Source of the DNA: Chrysophaeum taylorii
Taxonomy: Eukaryota > Sar > Pelagophyceae > Pelagomonadales > Pelagomonadaceae
Reading direction: 5' to 3'
NCBI GenBank assembly: GCA_029834535.1
Contig: JAQMWT010000675.1
Span: forward strand, 124,001-188,000
DNA length: 64,000 nucleotides
Positions within the stretch are counted from its first letter, which is position 1. The number at the start of each line of letters is the position of its first letter. The position numbers were made by a program, and so were the translations under genes. The notes under the pieces are model-generated. The model had not been told where the DNA came from, did no database searches, and saw nothing but the letters and a program-made list of their open reading frames with translations. Positions 10,049-18,868 of the stretch are shown here, piece after piece.

Positions 10049-10390
10049 CTAGCTCCAACGTAGCATCGCTATTTGTTTGAAATTTCTTGCTGCCGTTGAC
10101 TTCAAAAACAACGTCCCAAAACTACTACAAGCCCCATACTGTCTGGCTCTCTCGAGGATCGGGTGGTTCGCCGCACTCACCCTCCCTACTCGTGGAGGTG
10201 GTCGCCCAGCCCTGCGAGTCGAGTCGAGTCGAGTCGAGTCGAGTCGATTCGTCGCAGGTACCCCTTGGCGCTAGCTGCGCACGACCAGCTCCTCGTCGTC
10301 GGTTTGCGCGCGCAAGAAGAAAGAAGAAGAAGGGCAATCCATGGTCTTAGATGCTACAGGCACACACACCCAAAGGCCGCCGTGGCCGAA
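10049..10390. repeat. Spacer with a (GAGTC)n tract
   Basis: A 342-bp spacer whose main feature is six perfect GAGTC copies at 10216-10245 followed by one GATTC variant. The unit contains the HinfI-type GANTC core. No gene is supported; the stretch next to 10049 is the presumptive promoter of the PhyH gene. Confidence 0.7.
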
Positions 10391-10801
10391 TCATCTGCTG
10401 GCGGCGGATGTGTTGTCGTTCTTATTCTTCTTCTTATTCTTCTTCTTCTTCTTCTTGTCGAGGAGGCTGTTGGCGACGTGCGCTTCTCGTTTGCGGTGGC
10501 GGGCTGCCTCGTAGGCCGCGTCGATTTTGGCGGCCTTGCGCGCGGCGGCCTCGGCGTAGGCCGCGTCGATAGTCGCGAGCTTGTCTTCGTTGTTGTTGTT
10601 GTTGTTGTTGTTGAATCTGACGTGGCCCTCGCCTTCCCTCACGAAGTGCGAGTAGAGCAAACGTTTCCCCTCGGGCATGGAGTCCGCGGCGGTGCGCGAG
10701 TGCTTCGCTGCGCCGGCGTAGTAGCCCAAACCGCCGTGGCGACCCTTGGGCGCCAAGAGCTTGAGGGTGTCGTGGAGGGTGTTGAGCTTAGCATCCTCCA
10801 T
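10391..10801 (-). CDS. Small basic hypothetical protein with poly-Asn and poly-Lys
   Basis: 136 residues. The first 62 look like a folded or conserved segment (LNTLHDTLKLLAPKG, HGGLGYYAGAAKHSRTA, LLYSHFVREGEGHVRF). An eight-Asn run encoded by GTT repeats on the other strand follows, then an Ala-rich helix (DAAYAEAAARKAAKIDAAYEAA) and a Lys/Asn tail. I do not recognise it. It starts only 35 bp downstream of the stop codon of the PI-PLC gene on the same strand, so the two may share a transcript or the gap may hold its promoter. The non-random N-terminus suggests a real gene; the low-complexity tail could be nucleolar or RNA-binding, which is inference. Confidence 0.55.
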   Translation of the reverse strand: MEDAKLNTLHDTLKLLAPKGRHGGLGYYAGAAKHSRTAADSMPEGKRLLYSHFVREGEGHVRFNNNNNNNNEDKLATIDAAYAEAAARKAAKIDAAYEAARHRKREAHVANSLLDKKKKKKNKKKNKNDNTSAASR

Positions 10802-10836
10802 ACTACTAAAACTAAAACCCTACTAATCAAAATCAA

Positions 10837-12285
10837 TCAATCAACCAACCCATTGAGGAGAGGAGGCGGGGGGCCGTTGGCGCTGTTGTCCGCGGATATG
10901 GTTTCTTTGAAGGAGACGTCGCAGGTGGGGTTGCCGCCTCGCTCCCAGAAGCAGAGGTTGTCGCCGAGGATCGGAAGCGTGATCATTTTGCCTTTGATGA
11001 CCCGGTTGGCCGGGAGAGAGACTTGGCCCATGAAGTCGTCGCCCGAGGCGAGGTCGCTGTCCCAGAACTCGATGGTGCAGACGGCGAGGTCCCTCGCGAC
11101 GAGGGGAAAGTCAAAGTAGGCGTCGTCCCAGGAGGGGGTGGTGGAGTTGCTGACTTTGGGCGTCCGCTTCTTCCAGACGTCGGGTCCGCCGTGGATGATG
11201 ATCTGGCAGTAGATATCGGGGCTCTTCTCGCGGCCCCAGCCTCCAGTCCAGCCTCGCGCCGCGTGCACCTGGACCCGAAAATGTGACTCGACCTTTGTCG
11301 TCGTCGTCGTCGTCGTCGTGATCGATGTTGCTTGTCCAAGCATCCACTTGGGTTTGAGGACGTAGGGCGAGGCGGCGAACTTGCCAGCGTTGAGCCAGAG
11401 AGGTCTCGAGTCCTTCGCTTGCACGTTCAACGCGACTATCTGCACGCCCTTGGACCACGCCGCGGACGGGTTGAAGTTGGAGGAATCCAGTCTGAATCCG
11501 GAGGGGTAGACTCTGATGAGACCGTCGCACGTCCATGCTTCGATACTCCCTTCCGGGACTTTTGACAGTATTTTTTGGAATTTCTTCTCGCTGTAACTAC
11601 TCGATTTGACCGTTTGGTCTCGCCACGGGCGCGGCGCGCGCAGGTCGTCGACCGATGTCTTCACATTCCTCACGTACACCAGTCTGTCTAAACGCTCGAC
11701 GGGCCGAACCTCCTCCGACTCGACGTCCTCCTCCTCCTCCTCGGTCTCGCGAATTTTGTCGCGAACCAAGACGCGGTTACGCATGCCGTTCGGCGTCGCG
11801 ACCTTTCCGTCGGGCACGTACAACGATCCTCGGAGGTACTTGTGCAGGATCTGCGCGATCAGGACCTGACCCTCCCGCGAACAGTGGTTTTCGAGCGTTA
11901 GAATCACGGGCAGGTCCGAGGCGACGAACGCGTTATCGCGGATCGTCTTGACGAAGTCCTTGAACCTGGCCTTGCTCGTGAGCGTACCTCCGTGAGTCAC
12001 GAACACCCGCCGCGTCCCGTTCTCCTTCTTGTCGAAGCAATCCAGCTCGATCACGCGGACCCCCAGACGCAGCGCCCGCGCGACGGCGCTCGGACTCGAA
12101 CGCGAATTCACCTGATCACCGTCGAGATATGTGTTGTGGCTCGAGTTTATAAAGTAGTGCGCGAGGGGCTGGTCGAGGTCCTCCTCGCCCTCGATGCCTT
12201 CGCGCACGGCTTGGAGAGCACGCACGTACGCATTGGACACGAGCCGTTCCTCTTCGGCCCGCGCTTTCCGAGCCACATTCCCCAT
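10837..12285 (-). CDS. Phosphoinositide-specific phospholipase C (X-Y-C2)
   Basis: It hydrolyses PIP2 to IP3 and diacylglycerol. The X domain has HYFINSSHNTYL (first catalytic His), IELDCFD (calcium-ligand E and D) and VFVTHGGTL (second catalytic His). The Y domain includes SSYSEKKFQKIL, RVYPSGFRLDSSNFNP and WLNAGKFAASPYVLKP. A C2 domain follows (FRVQVHAARGWTGG to DLASGDDFMGQ). The catalytic set looks complete. There is no PH domain, so the size and layout match the short plant/protist type. An acidic Glu run forms the X-Y linker and a Thr run precedes C2. I chose the ATG at 12285 (context ACCATGG, protein MGNVARK) over one seven codons upstream, because a TATA-like AT-rich stretch lies between them and Gly2 would permit lipid modification, although residue 6 is not Ser/Thr. 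Confidence 0.92.
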   Translation of the reverse strand: MGNVARKARAEEERLVSNAYVRALQAVREGIEGEEDLDQPLAHYFINSSHNTYLDGDQVNSRSSPSAVARALRLGVRVIELDCFDKKENGTRRVFVTHGGTLTSKARFKDFVKTIRDNAFVASDLPVILTLENHCSREGQVLIAQILHKYLRGSLYVPDGKVATPNGMRNRVLVRDKIRETEEEEEDVESEEVRPVERLDRLVYVRNVKTSVDDLRAPRPWRDQTVKSSSYSEKKFQKILSKVPEGSIEAWTCDGLIRVYPSGFRLDSSNFNPSAAWSKGVQIVALNVQAKDSRPLWLNAGKFAASPYVLKPKWMLGQATSITTTTTTTTKVESHFRVQVHAARGWTGGWGREKSPDIYCQIIIHGGPDVWKKRTPKVSNSTTPSWDDAYFDFPLVARDLAVCTIEFWDSDLASGDDFMGQVSLPANRVIKGKMITLPILGDNLCFWERGGNPTCDVSFKETISADNSANGPPPPLLNGLVD

Positions 12286-12306
12286 GGTATTTATATTATC
12301 GTGCAA

Positions 12307-12972
12307 TTTCGAACGAATTTTTTTTACAAGGGCAGCAGCGCCGCCAAAGGCGAGAAAGCGTCGTCTTGACGCTCCCTATCGACCGTCGACGCGACGTTGG
12401 GCGAGGTTGGTTGCCTCGCCTTGATGTCGCCGAAGACTCGGAAGCGGGCGCGACGGGGCGTCAGTCAGCCAAGGTGATACCGACGACCTCGGTCAGGGCA
12501 GGACTCGCGGAGGGAGGCAGGCGGGCCGAGTAATAAGTCGTCATTTCAGGTGGTGCGTTCGAATCCGCGGTTGACCGACCAGGGATTGCTGGTGAAGGCT
12601 GAGGTGCTCCAAACGCGCAATGGCTAGCGAGTTGCTCGAAGGACGAGTTGGGCGGTTGGGCATTTGGGCTCGATTTGATTTGCGCAGAAGCTCGTTCGTT
12701 CTCTCAAGGTTGTTTTCTCCGACCGACGGACCACACGCCGGTTGGCGACCATGCCGTGTCCAATATGACGTAATCGGAACAACGCCGGAGTCTGTCTGCT
12801 TGGTGGTGGTATGAAAAGATAGATGCCTCTACGAAGAACGACAGCTCCTTTTTTTCCGCGCCGAACGGATGGAAGTAGGACGTGTCTTGTAACCACACTC
12901 TCAGCAGTCGCAGTCGATAAAACCCTTTTGTAAAGAAGATACTCTCTTCGCGTTGTTGTTCGCGTCAGCGGT
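12307..12972. other. Intergenic between divergent genes
   Basis: About 660 bp. It should contain the promoters of the PI-PLC gene (minus) and the tandem-repeat gene (plus). A B-box-like GTTCGAATCC occurs at 12560-12569 with an A-box-like GGCCGAGT about 36 bp before it, but no clover-leaf can be drawn, so I do not call a tRNA. Nothing else is recognisable. Confidence 0.45.
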
Positions 12973-13494
12973 ATGTCTTGCGAGTTCGGCTACACCTACC
13001 GTCCGTGCGAATTCGGCTACACCTACCGTCTACCGTGCGAGTTCGGCTACACCTACCGTCTACCGTGCGAGTTCGGCTACACCTACCGTCCGTGCGAGTT
13101 CGGGTTTGGGTCGGCCTTCGTCGCACCAGGACTGTATCGAGCTGCCGTGCCTGAGTTTAAAGTTGTTGAAGAAGAGGCTTCGGTAGATTCGCTCGACGTC
13201 GAAAAGTCATTCGTCGTCGAGCCATTGATCGAAGAGCCGTACGCTTTGCCTTTCCCCAGGAAACGCCCCTTTGTCGTGCGCAAGGTCGACGACGCCAAGT
13301 GCGATCATTGCAGCTCGCGGCCGTTCGTGCTTGGTCGTTGGGACCGTCGCCCAGCACCCTCCGACGACGCGCGACGCGCCGTCGGTCCCGACCGACCCTG
13401 GCCATCGGGAACCGGGAGGAGTCATTTCGAGAACAAAATATGTCTGTCAAACTGCGTTCTTGGAAGGAATTTCAGCAACAATAAAACCGACTAA
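12973..13494 (+). CDS. Hypothetical protein with N-terminal CEFGYTYR tandem repeats
   Basis: 173 residues. The first 45 are a tandem array: CEFGYTYRP or CEFGYTYRLP about four times, then a degenerate CEFGFG. The DNA units are 27 or 30 bp, so unit-length changes keep the frame, which argues for selection on the reading frame. The middle (60-115) is acidic then basic, and the tail is Arg/Pro-rich. I recognise no family. No signal peptide is evident. Its stop codon overlaps the stop of the opposing OGFOD1 gene. It may equally be a minisatellite that happens to be open; confidence is moderate. Confidence 0.45.
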   Translation: MSCEFGYTYRPCEFGYTYRLPCEFGYTYRLPCEFGYTYRPCEFGFGSAFVAPGLYRAAVPEFKVVEEEASVDSLDVEKSFVVEPLIEEPYALPFPRKRPFVVRKVDDAKCDHCSSRPFVLGRWDRRPAPSDDARRAVGPDRPWPSGTGRSHFENKICLSNCVLGRNFSNNKTD

Positions 13495-14930
13495 GAAGAA
13501 GAAGAAGAAGAGTCGTCGTTTTCAAGTTGCTGCTGTTCTTCGAGGGGGTCGGGGAGGTCGTCGGGGTGGAGCTGGCATACGAGTTCGATGTCGAAACGCG
13601 AGGAGGGGGCGGCCTTGGAGATATACTTGACGAATCGGAGGGTGCCCGGGTCGCGGAGGACGAGGGTGAGGGCGTTGTGGGTCGCGCGGACCGAGAGAAG
13701 GTCCGACCCGTCGCCTTCGCCTTCGCCCGACTCGTAGACGTCCTCTCGATCGTCGTCGTCGGCGGCTAGGTAAGTCTCGAAGCCGCCAACATCGCCCGAG
13801 TCCCAGAGGTCCGAGTCTGTCGCGAGAAAGCAAAAGGTAAGGTCGAGTCTCGCGGGTTCGTTCGTGGCGCAGGCAATCGTGTAATCCGAGCCCGGCCTGA
13901 AGCGACGGACCGCACAACGGGCGGCTTCGGGTCTCACCCCGGAGAGGTTTTGGAGCCACTTTTGGAAGGAAATCGTGCGCGTTTTCTGCGCGATGTCCCA
14001 GAAGAGACCAGAGCTGGCCGTGACGTAGCGTCGCTTGTGGGGAGGACCCGCGGGCTCCCAGTCGTCGGTGGGTTCGAGTCTCGAACATTCTTCCCTCAAA
14101 CGCGCCGCCAGGTCCGGCCGCAGAATCCGGTCCAAACGGATCGCCGATTCCTCGGCAAACCGCTGCGAGAGCTGCGAGAGCATGGTGTCCTCGAGGTACT
14201 CGGGAGCAATCCATTCGGAGAGGGGATGGTCGTCCGAACGGAAGTACGACGGGTCCATCGGCTCGGAGGTGCCCGCCGAGAGGTCCTCGAGGGTGCTCTT
14301 GCCCTGCGGGGGCTCGACGGCGTGGTACCAGCCCGAAATACTCAGGCGCATTCCGCTGTACACCTCCTGCACGGCGTGGAACGACGCGCCGGGCTGGACG
14401 GCGAAGAGCACCATCGAGTTGAAGGCGGGCGCGACCCGTCCGACGCAGCCGGTGGCGTCGAAAAGTTCGAAACCCCCCCCGTTCTCGGGATTCCAGTCGT
14501 CGTCGACGAGATACACCACGTACGAGACGCACCGGGATCCGATCGCGTCGTCGTGACACAGCAGATGACCGCCTTCCTTATAAACGTTCGCCGAACAGTC
14601 CACCCGGTCCGCCAGCTCGGGCGCTCCGGTCACGTCGCGAACCATCGCGCGGAACTCGGCCGAATACAAAGCGTCGCGGAGAGCGCCGAGGTGCGGCGTC
14701 TTGATCTGCCCGAGGTCCGTCGGCACCTGATAAACCTTGAACAAGTCCGTTTCCTTGAAGTCGGCGCGGAGTCCCTCGATGGCTTCTTTCTTCGCCAGTC
14801 GCAGGGCACGATCGTTGAACACATCGCGCAGCACCACGTGCGAGAACGGTCTCGCGCTTTCGTAGGCGCGCCGGGCGCTCGCAGCCTCGACGCGCCACAT
14901 CTTCTCCTGTCGCTTTGGCTCCTCCAACAT
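13491..14930 (-). CDS. OGFOD1: Prolyl 3-hydroxylase OGFOD1 / Tpa1 family
   Basis: A 479-residue 2-oxoglutarate/Fe(II) dioxygenase. The N-terminal catalytic domain carries CHDDAI with H126 and D128, the distal H185 (GASFHAVQEV) and R195 (MRLSISGWYH), plus NPENGGGFELFD and NSMVLFAVQPG, all characteristic of OGFOD1/Tpa1. The C-terminal half (about 250-450) matches the non-catalytic second double-stranded beta-helix of the family in position and size. By family knowledge it hydroxylates a proline of ribosomal protein uS12 (RPS23) and tunes decoding accuracy. All catalytic residues are present. The tail is poly-Ser, encoded by CTT/TCG repeats. It is divergent from the next gene with a 35-bp gap and convergent with the previous one with overlapping stop codons. 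Confidence 0.92.
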   Translation of the reverse strand: MLEEPKRQEKMWRVEAASARRAYESARPFSHVVLRDVFNDRALRLAKKEAIEGLRADFKETDLFKVYQVPTDLGQIKTPHLGALRDALYSAEFRAMVRDVTGAPELADRVDCSANVYKEGGHLLCHDDAIGSRCVSYVVYLVDDDWNPENGGGFELFDATGCVGRVAPAFNSMVLFAVQPGASFHAVQEVYSGMRLSISGWYHAVEPPQGKSTLEDLSAGTSEPMDPSYFRSDDHPLSEWIAPEYLEDTMLSQLSQRFAEESAIRLDRILRPDLAARLREECSRLEPTDDWEPAGPPHKRRYVTASSGLFWDIAQKTRTISFQKWLQNLSGVRPEAARCAVRRFRPGSDYTIACATNEPARLDLTFCFLATDSDLWDSGDVGGFETYLAADDDDREDVYESGEGEGDGSDLLSVRATHNALTLVLRDPGTLRFVKYISKAAPSSRFDIELVCQLHPDDLPDPLEEQQQLENDDSSSSSS

Positions 14931-14965
14931 CGAGAGAGGGTTTAGGGTTTAGGTGCCGTAACGCC
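14931..14965. promoter_or_regulatory. 35-bp bidirectional intergenic region with telobox-like repeat
   Basis: Only 35 bp separate the OGFOD1 start and the start of the secreted-protein gene. It contains GGGTTTAGGGTTTAGG (14937-14952), which is two plant-type telomere units or a telobox. In plants teloboxes occur in promoters of ribosomal and translation genes. That would suit OGFOD1, but the link is inference. Confidence 0.45.
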
Positions 14966-16039
14966 ATGATATTCTTCTTGTTGGTTCTCGCAACCGCCGA
15001 AGCGCTCGACGTCCAGGCCCAAATCGTGTCGCCGCCCGAGGGGTCGTTGGTCGCGCTCGAGTACGTCCAGGTGGTCGTGAACGTGTGGACCCCGTCCCCC
15101 TCCGCGTTCAAGGAGGCCTGCGGCAGCGAGTGCTCGGTGTGCCTGAGTTTGGATTCGTCCGAGTTTGCGTGCTGGACGGTGTTTGACATGGAAGTCGCGC
15201 CGCTCTTCGCGTCGTTGAGGCCGGGAAACCACACCTTGGAGGCGATGGTGACGGACGCGACGTCGACGCTCGTGCGCGAGTCGTGGAGCGGCTTCCGTCG
15301 CTTCTCGGTCGTCGACGTCGCTCCGACTTGGGCGGTGTCGACGCCGGAGACACACAGCAGCGCATCACCACCACCACAATCAATATCTATGCCGGAATTG
15401 AGGCTCGAGGAGCCGAGGGAGATGGCGGCGTTGTCGGGGTCCTTCGAGGCGACGTACGCCGTCGTCGCCGAATCTCCTTCAAAGTTCCGCCTATTGTTCG
15501 AGAACGCGTACGTCTGCCTCACCTTGGACGACGCGTGGCCCTGCTGGTCTCTCTTCCACCTTAAGTCCCCGCCCCGATTCGCGGGCCTCTCGGACGGCTT
15601 CCGCACGCTCCGAGCCCAGCTCGCCCACCCCGACACTCTCCGCCTCGTCCCCGAAACGGCCACCGACCTCCGCGGGATCGTGGTCTACGCCACCCGCACC
15701 CCGGACGGCCAGGTTCTGCCTCCCTCAACAACAACAACAACAACAACAACAACATCCTGGGTCCGGTCCTTCGACGAAATCGCGCAGCGAGACCTGTTCT
15801 CGCGCGAAAACGAGACGACCTACGACACGCCGATGGGGTACCCGGCCCCCGTGCGGTGCGTCGCGACGGCCTACGCCGACATCCTGATCGACGGCCGAGC
15901 GAGAGTAGTCCCCGCGCGCCGCGGCTCAAACCTCGCCCTCGCCGCGCAGCGCTTCTGCCGGAGCTATGGGGTAATCAACCCCAACTGCGTCGGCGCCCTC
16001 GAGGCGAAATTCAAGCACTTTAAACACGAGTGTTACTAA
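14966..16039 (+). CDS. Secreted protein with duplicated extracellular domain, unknown function
   Basis: I start at the ATG at 14966 because it gives a clear signal peptide (MIFFLLVLATAEALDVQA); an upstream in-frame ATG at 14915 would bury it inside the divergent gene. The mature protein has two related segments of about 90 residues: one has CGSECSVCLSLDSSEFACWTVFDMEVAPLFASLRPGNHTL and the other has YVCLTLDDAWPCWSLFHL and FAGLSDGFRTL. The shared pattern is C-L-(S/T)-L-D, C-W then an aromatic and Leu. This resembles the way Ig-like or CBM-like extracellular modules repeat, but I cannot name the fold. A Thr run from ACA repeats separates them from a C-terminal segment with three cysteines (RFCRSYGVINPNCVGALE, ending HECY). 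It likely enters the secretory pathway. Confidence 0.6.
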   Translation: MIFFLLVLATAEALDVQAQIVSPPEGSLVALEYVQVVVNVWTPSPSAFKEACGSECSVCLSLDSSEFACWTVFDMEVAPLFASLRPGNHTLEAMVTDATSTLVRESWSGFRRFSVVDVAPTWAVSTPETHSSASPPPQSISMPELRLEEPREMAALSGSFEATYAVVAESPSKFRLLFENAYVCLTLDDAWPCWSLFHLKSPPRFAGLSDGFRTLRAQLAHPDTLRLVPETATDLRGIVVYATRTPDGQVLPPSTTTTTTTTTSWVRSFDEIAQRDLFSRENETTYDTPMGYPAPVRCVATAYADILIDGRARVVPARRGSNLALAAQRFCRSYGVINPNCVGALEAKFKHFKHECY

Positions 16040-16047
16040 ATAATCAT

Positions 16048-16089
16048 CTACTTGGTCCTCTTCTTCGCCTCTCGTCGTCGCGGTTCTTC

Positions 16090-16122
<33 letters not shown>

Positions 16123-16245
16123 GGGAGGCGGCGGCGGCGGCGGCGCCTCTTTATTTTTCTTTTTTTTCTCCACGAGCGTCCGCACTCTGACGTTTTTCTT
16201 GTGCGTCGCGAACCCCATCCTCGACACCTTGGCCGACTTGCCCAT
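16048..16245 (-). CDS. Small Lys-rich protein with poly-Pro and poly-Gln
   Basis: 65 residues: MGKSAKVSRMGFATHKKNVRVRTLVEKKKK, then seven prolines, ten glutamines and a basic tail. The first 30 residues are non-repetitive and look conserved; the rest is encoded by GCC and CTG-type trinucleotide runs. I do not recognise the family; the composition suggests a nucleolar or ribosome-biogenesis protein (inference). It is tightly packed: 8 bp from the stop of the convergent secreted-protein gene and 40 bp from the stop of the upstream membrane protein gene. Confidence 0.5.
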
Positions 16246-16285
16246 CGTTTCGTTCGTCGAACAAAAAGATAGGGTAAGGTTTTAT

Positions 16286-17761
16286 TTATGGACATCCCGA
16301 CTTGGCACCTTGGTGCCGGAGGTAGGCCGCGACGAGGCGGTGGGAGTTGGCCGTGGCGTCGTCGAGGGGGGTGCGGCCCCAGCGGTCCTTGGGCGAGAGG
16401 TGAACCCCCCCCTCCTGGACGAGGAAGCGGACGGCGTCGAAGCTGCCTTCGGCCGCTGCGAGGTGGAGTGGGGTGCGGAGGTCGTAGTCGGCGACGTTGG
16501 CGTTCAAGTTCATTTCTCGGAGGAAGATGCGGAGCTCGAGGACGTCGTTCCGGGCGGCGGCGGCGCAGAGGCTCTCGGCCGACGAGGGCTCGCGGCGGTG
16601 GTAGTAGTTGTGGCGCGGCGGGCGTACGCGCATCGGCGGGAGGAGGTGGTCGGACGCGTCGGATACGTAGACATAAACACGCTGGGCGATGGTCGTGAAG
16701 GCGCCGGCGAGGATTCTGGAAAACAACGGAATTTTCAAAATGCCGTGGACGACGAGCTGCCGGAGGCCGACGTAGACGGAAGCGCCGGCGCACGTCGCGA
16801 GAGCGTAGGACTGGGCGCCGATGGCGACTTCGCGGTGGCAGAGGATGTCTCGCAAGACGCCCCCAAAGCATATGGTGACGGCCGTAGCGATCGAGCCGAG
16901 GGGGCCGATCCCTCGGGAAACGCCGGCTTGCGCGCCGATCACCGCGACGGCGCCGAGCGCCGCGGTCTCTAAACCAAAGAGAAAGGGCGATGTCATGACG
17001 CCGAGGCGCGCGACGAGCTGGAGCTCGGCGGGCGTGATGCGGGTGGTGGAGAGCCACTCGAAAATAAGGGCGCCGGCGAGGTCGGGAGCCGCGTCGATCG
17101 CCGAGGCCGTCTCGGGGTCGACGTTCGTCTTCGCGACTCTCACGAGTCGATCCTTGACCTCCGGGGCCGCGCTAAGGGCCCGTTCGAACTGCGCGAGCGT
17201 CAGGGTGTCGGTGTGGGCGCCCGCGGCCTCGGTGAGGCGAGCAAATTCCTTCCGCGCCTGCCACTCCTCGAACTCCGGCCAGAGGTAGAACGTCGCGAGC
17301 GACGACCATATCCCGATGACGAGGAAGCGCGGGTCTCGCATCCAAAAGCACCCCCCGCGGGTGTTGTTGGTCATGATATTGTTCAGCGTCCCCCCACCCA
17401 TCGACGCGACGCAACCCACCAGCACGCCCCCGACCACGTTCATGCCCGCCTGTCCGGCCGCCTGCGTTCCGACGACCGCGAACAGGCTTGTGCCCACGAA
17501 GTCCAGCGTCAGTAGCATGCGCTGGCCCAGGGTTTTCTCGTCGGTCTTGGCGATGTACCCGACTAGGGTCTCGCGCTCGGCTTCGCGACGCTGGGCTTCG
17601 CGAACCATGCGCGCAAGGTCCCGCCGCCGGACCCAGGAACCCGACGTCACGTCGCGCCGGAGCCGCGAGATTTCCTCGGGCGACAGCTCCACGCCGAGCC
17701 GCGTCGCGTGCGACACGACGTCGAACCCGCGCCGAGCCCGACGCACCAAACCCCGAACCAT
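16286..17761 (-). CDS. UPF0126 (TRIC-like) membrane protein with ankyrin tail
   Basis: About 491 residues. The bacterial UPF0126 fold is built from two three-helix halves. The first half here has DFVGTSLFAVVGTQAAG and SMGGGTLNNIM (the Gly motif that bends the helix); the second has GLETAALGAVAVIGAQAG and CFGGVLRDILCHRE. They are separated by about 110 extra soluble residues that in bacteria are absent or very short. The C-terminal 75 residues are two ankyrin repeats (DLRTPLHLAAAEGSFDAVRFLV and DRWGRTPLDDATANSHRLVAAYL). A basic N-terminus precedes the first helix. Bacterial members resemble trimeric cation or glycine channels; function here is unproven. I preferred the second in-frame ATG (MVRGLVRR). 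The fusion with ankyrin and the long insertion are the unusual points. Confidence 0.75.
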   Translation of the reverse strand: MVRGLVRRARRGFDVVSHATRLGVELSPEEISRLRRDVTSGSWVRRRDLARMVREAQRREAERETLVGYIAKTDEKTLGQRMLLTLDFVGTSLFAVVGTQAAGQAGMNVVGGVLVGCVASMGGGTLNNIMTNNTRGGCFWMRDPRFLVIGIWSSLATFYLWPEFEEWQARKEFARLTEAAGAHTDTLTLAQFERALSAAPEVKDRLVRVAKTNVDPETASAIDAAPDLAGALIFEWLSTTRITPAELQLVARLGVMTSPFLFGLETAALGAVAVIGAQAGVSRGIGPLGSIATAVTICFGGVLRDILCHREVAIGAQSYALATCAGASVYVGLRQLVVHGILKIPLFSRILAGAFTTIAQRVYVYVSDASDHLLPPMRVRPPRHNYYHRREPSSAESLCAAAARNDVLELRIFLREMNLNANVADYDLRTPLHLAAAEGSFDAVRFLVQEGGVHLSPKDRWGRTPLDDATANSHRLVAAYLRHQGAKSGCP

Positions 17762-17831
17762 CTTTCTCCTGGAATGTTTTTTATTATGGGATTTCATCAA
17801 CAACGGTTTTATTATAGGTGTGGGGATGTGC

Positions 17832-17998
17832 GGTAGTCGGGGTCATCACCGAGCCGCGGAGCAGGCGAAGAGAGGACGGGCCCGTAGGTCGTACGCATGC
17901 TGCCGGTAGGGCGTATGTGCGACGACGAAGTGTGACGTCCTGCTGGGTGGGGCTGCTCCCCGATGCGGCGACATGGCTGAGGGCGGTGAGGGCACGGC
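17832..17998 (-). mobile_element. Retroposon family B fragment
   Basis: On the minus strand this matches the 54.8-55.0 kb copy over about 165 bp with a few small indels, including the shared translated string ALTALTHVAASG (here ALTALSHVAASG) and the end GDDP. The 3' terminal segment with the GTCGACTGCTAAG motif is missing. It lies just upstream of the UPF0126-ankyrin gene, so it forms part of that promoter region. Confidence 0.7.
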
Positions 17999-18868
17999 GG
18001 GTATACACTTGAGGGTATCACACACACCGCTTCCTGCAACTGGCTCCACGGCGTCGGCCGCCTTGGCTTCCTTCGTCGCCGCTGCCTTTGCCGTCTCCTC
18101 CAATTTGTTTATCGCGCTTTGCAGCTTCTCCGCTGCTTTTCGAGACGCGGTGGCACGCGGTCCTGACATCCATGGTATCCCGGACCTCGTCCTTGTATTT
18201 CCTTCATGACACGGCGGCCATCCGTGCGCCTCTTCTTCGACCTCGAAGGCATTAGCGCGGGCCTTCTCCACCTCGTGCAACGACGGCTGCCGCCGCGTTT
18301 CGGGCTTGAGATTGCGGACGATTTTCTCCGCTCATCCCCCCTTGGACGCAAGCAATGGCGCACATCGGTTTCATGAATCGCGGACGTACTCGCGCGCAGC
18401 TCGGCAGCTCGTGATTCTTCTCCTATGTGCCCGCGCAACAAGGCCAACGTTGACCGCCGCGTTGGCGACGACGTACTTGACGGCGAGCGTCGCGGTATAC
18501 CGTGGTCGGTCGGTACCGCATCTTCTGACTCACTCTTTGACTCTCGGCTCAAATAGCTTTGTGAACGAACGAACGAACGAACGACCGAAGCTAGCGTGCA
18601 CCGGAGCGCTTTTGTGAATCTCGGGAGGAAAACCGAAATCCTGTCTGCAAGCTGGCGAACAAAAAAAAAATGGTGGGCATCGACTCCGTAAACAACAAAG
18701 AAACTGCGGGTTTAACAACAACCGGCGCTCCTGAATAGTAGTAGTGATGCAGCACGGTGGTGCGTATAGATCAGAGTGTCTCAACCAAGCGCTTTAACGA
18801 ACGGGCTACATAGGCCCGCCCGCCCGCGGATCGACCCGCCGCGTCAGGGGGTAGTTGGCTCGGGGTAC

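Noticed and set aside
12520-12575. tRNA-like A-box and B-box pair (GGCCGAGT and GTTCGAATCC)
   Set aside because: The boxes are too close together and the T-stem and acceptor stem do not pair, so no clover-leaf forms.
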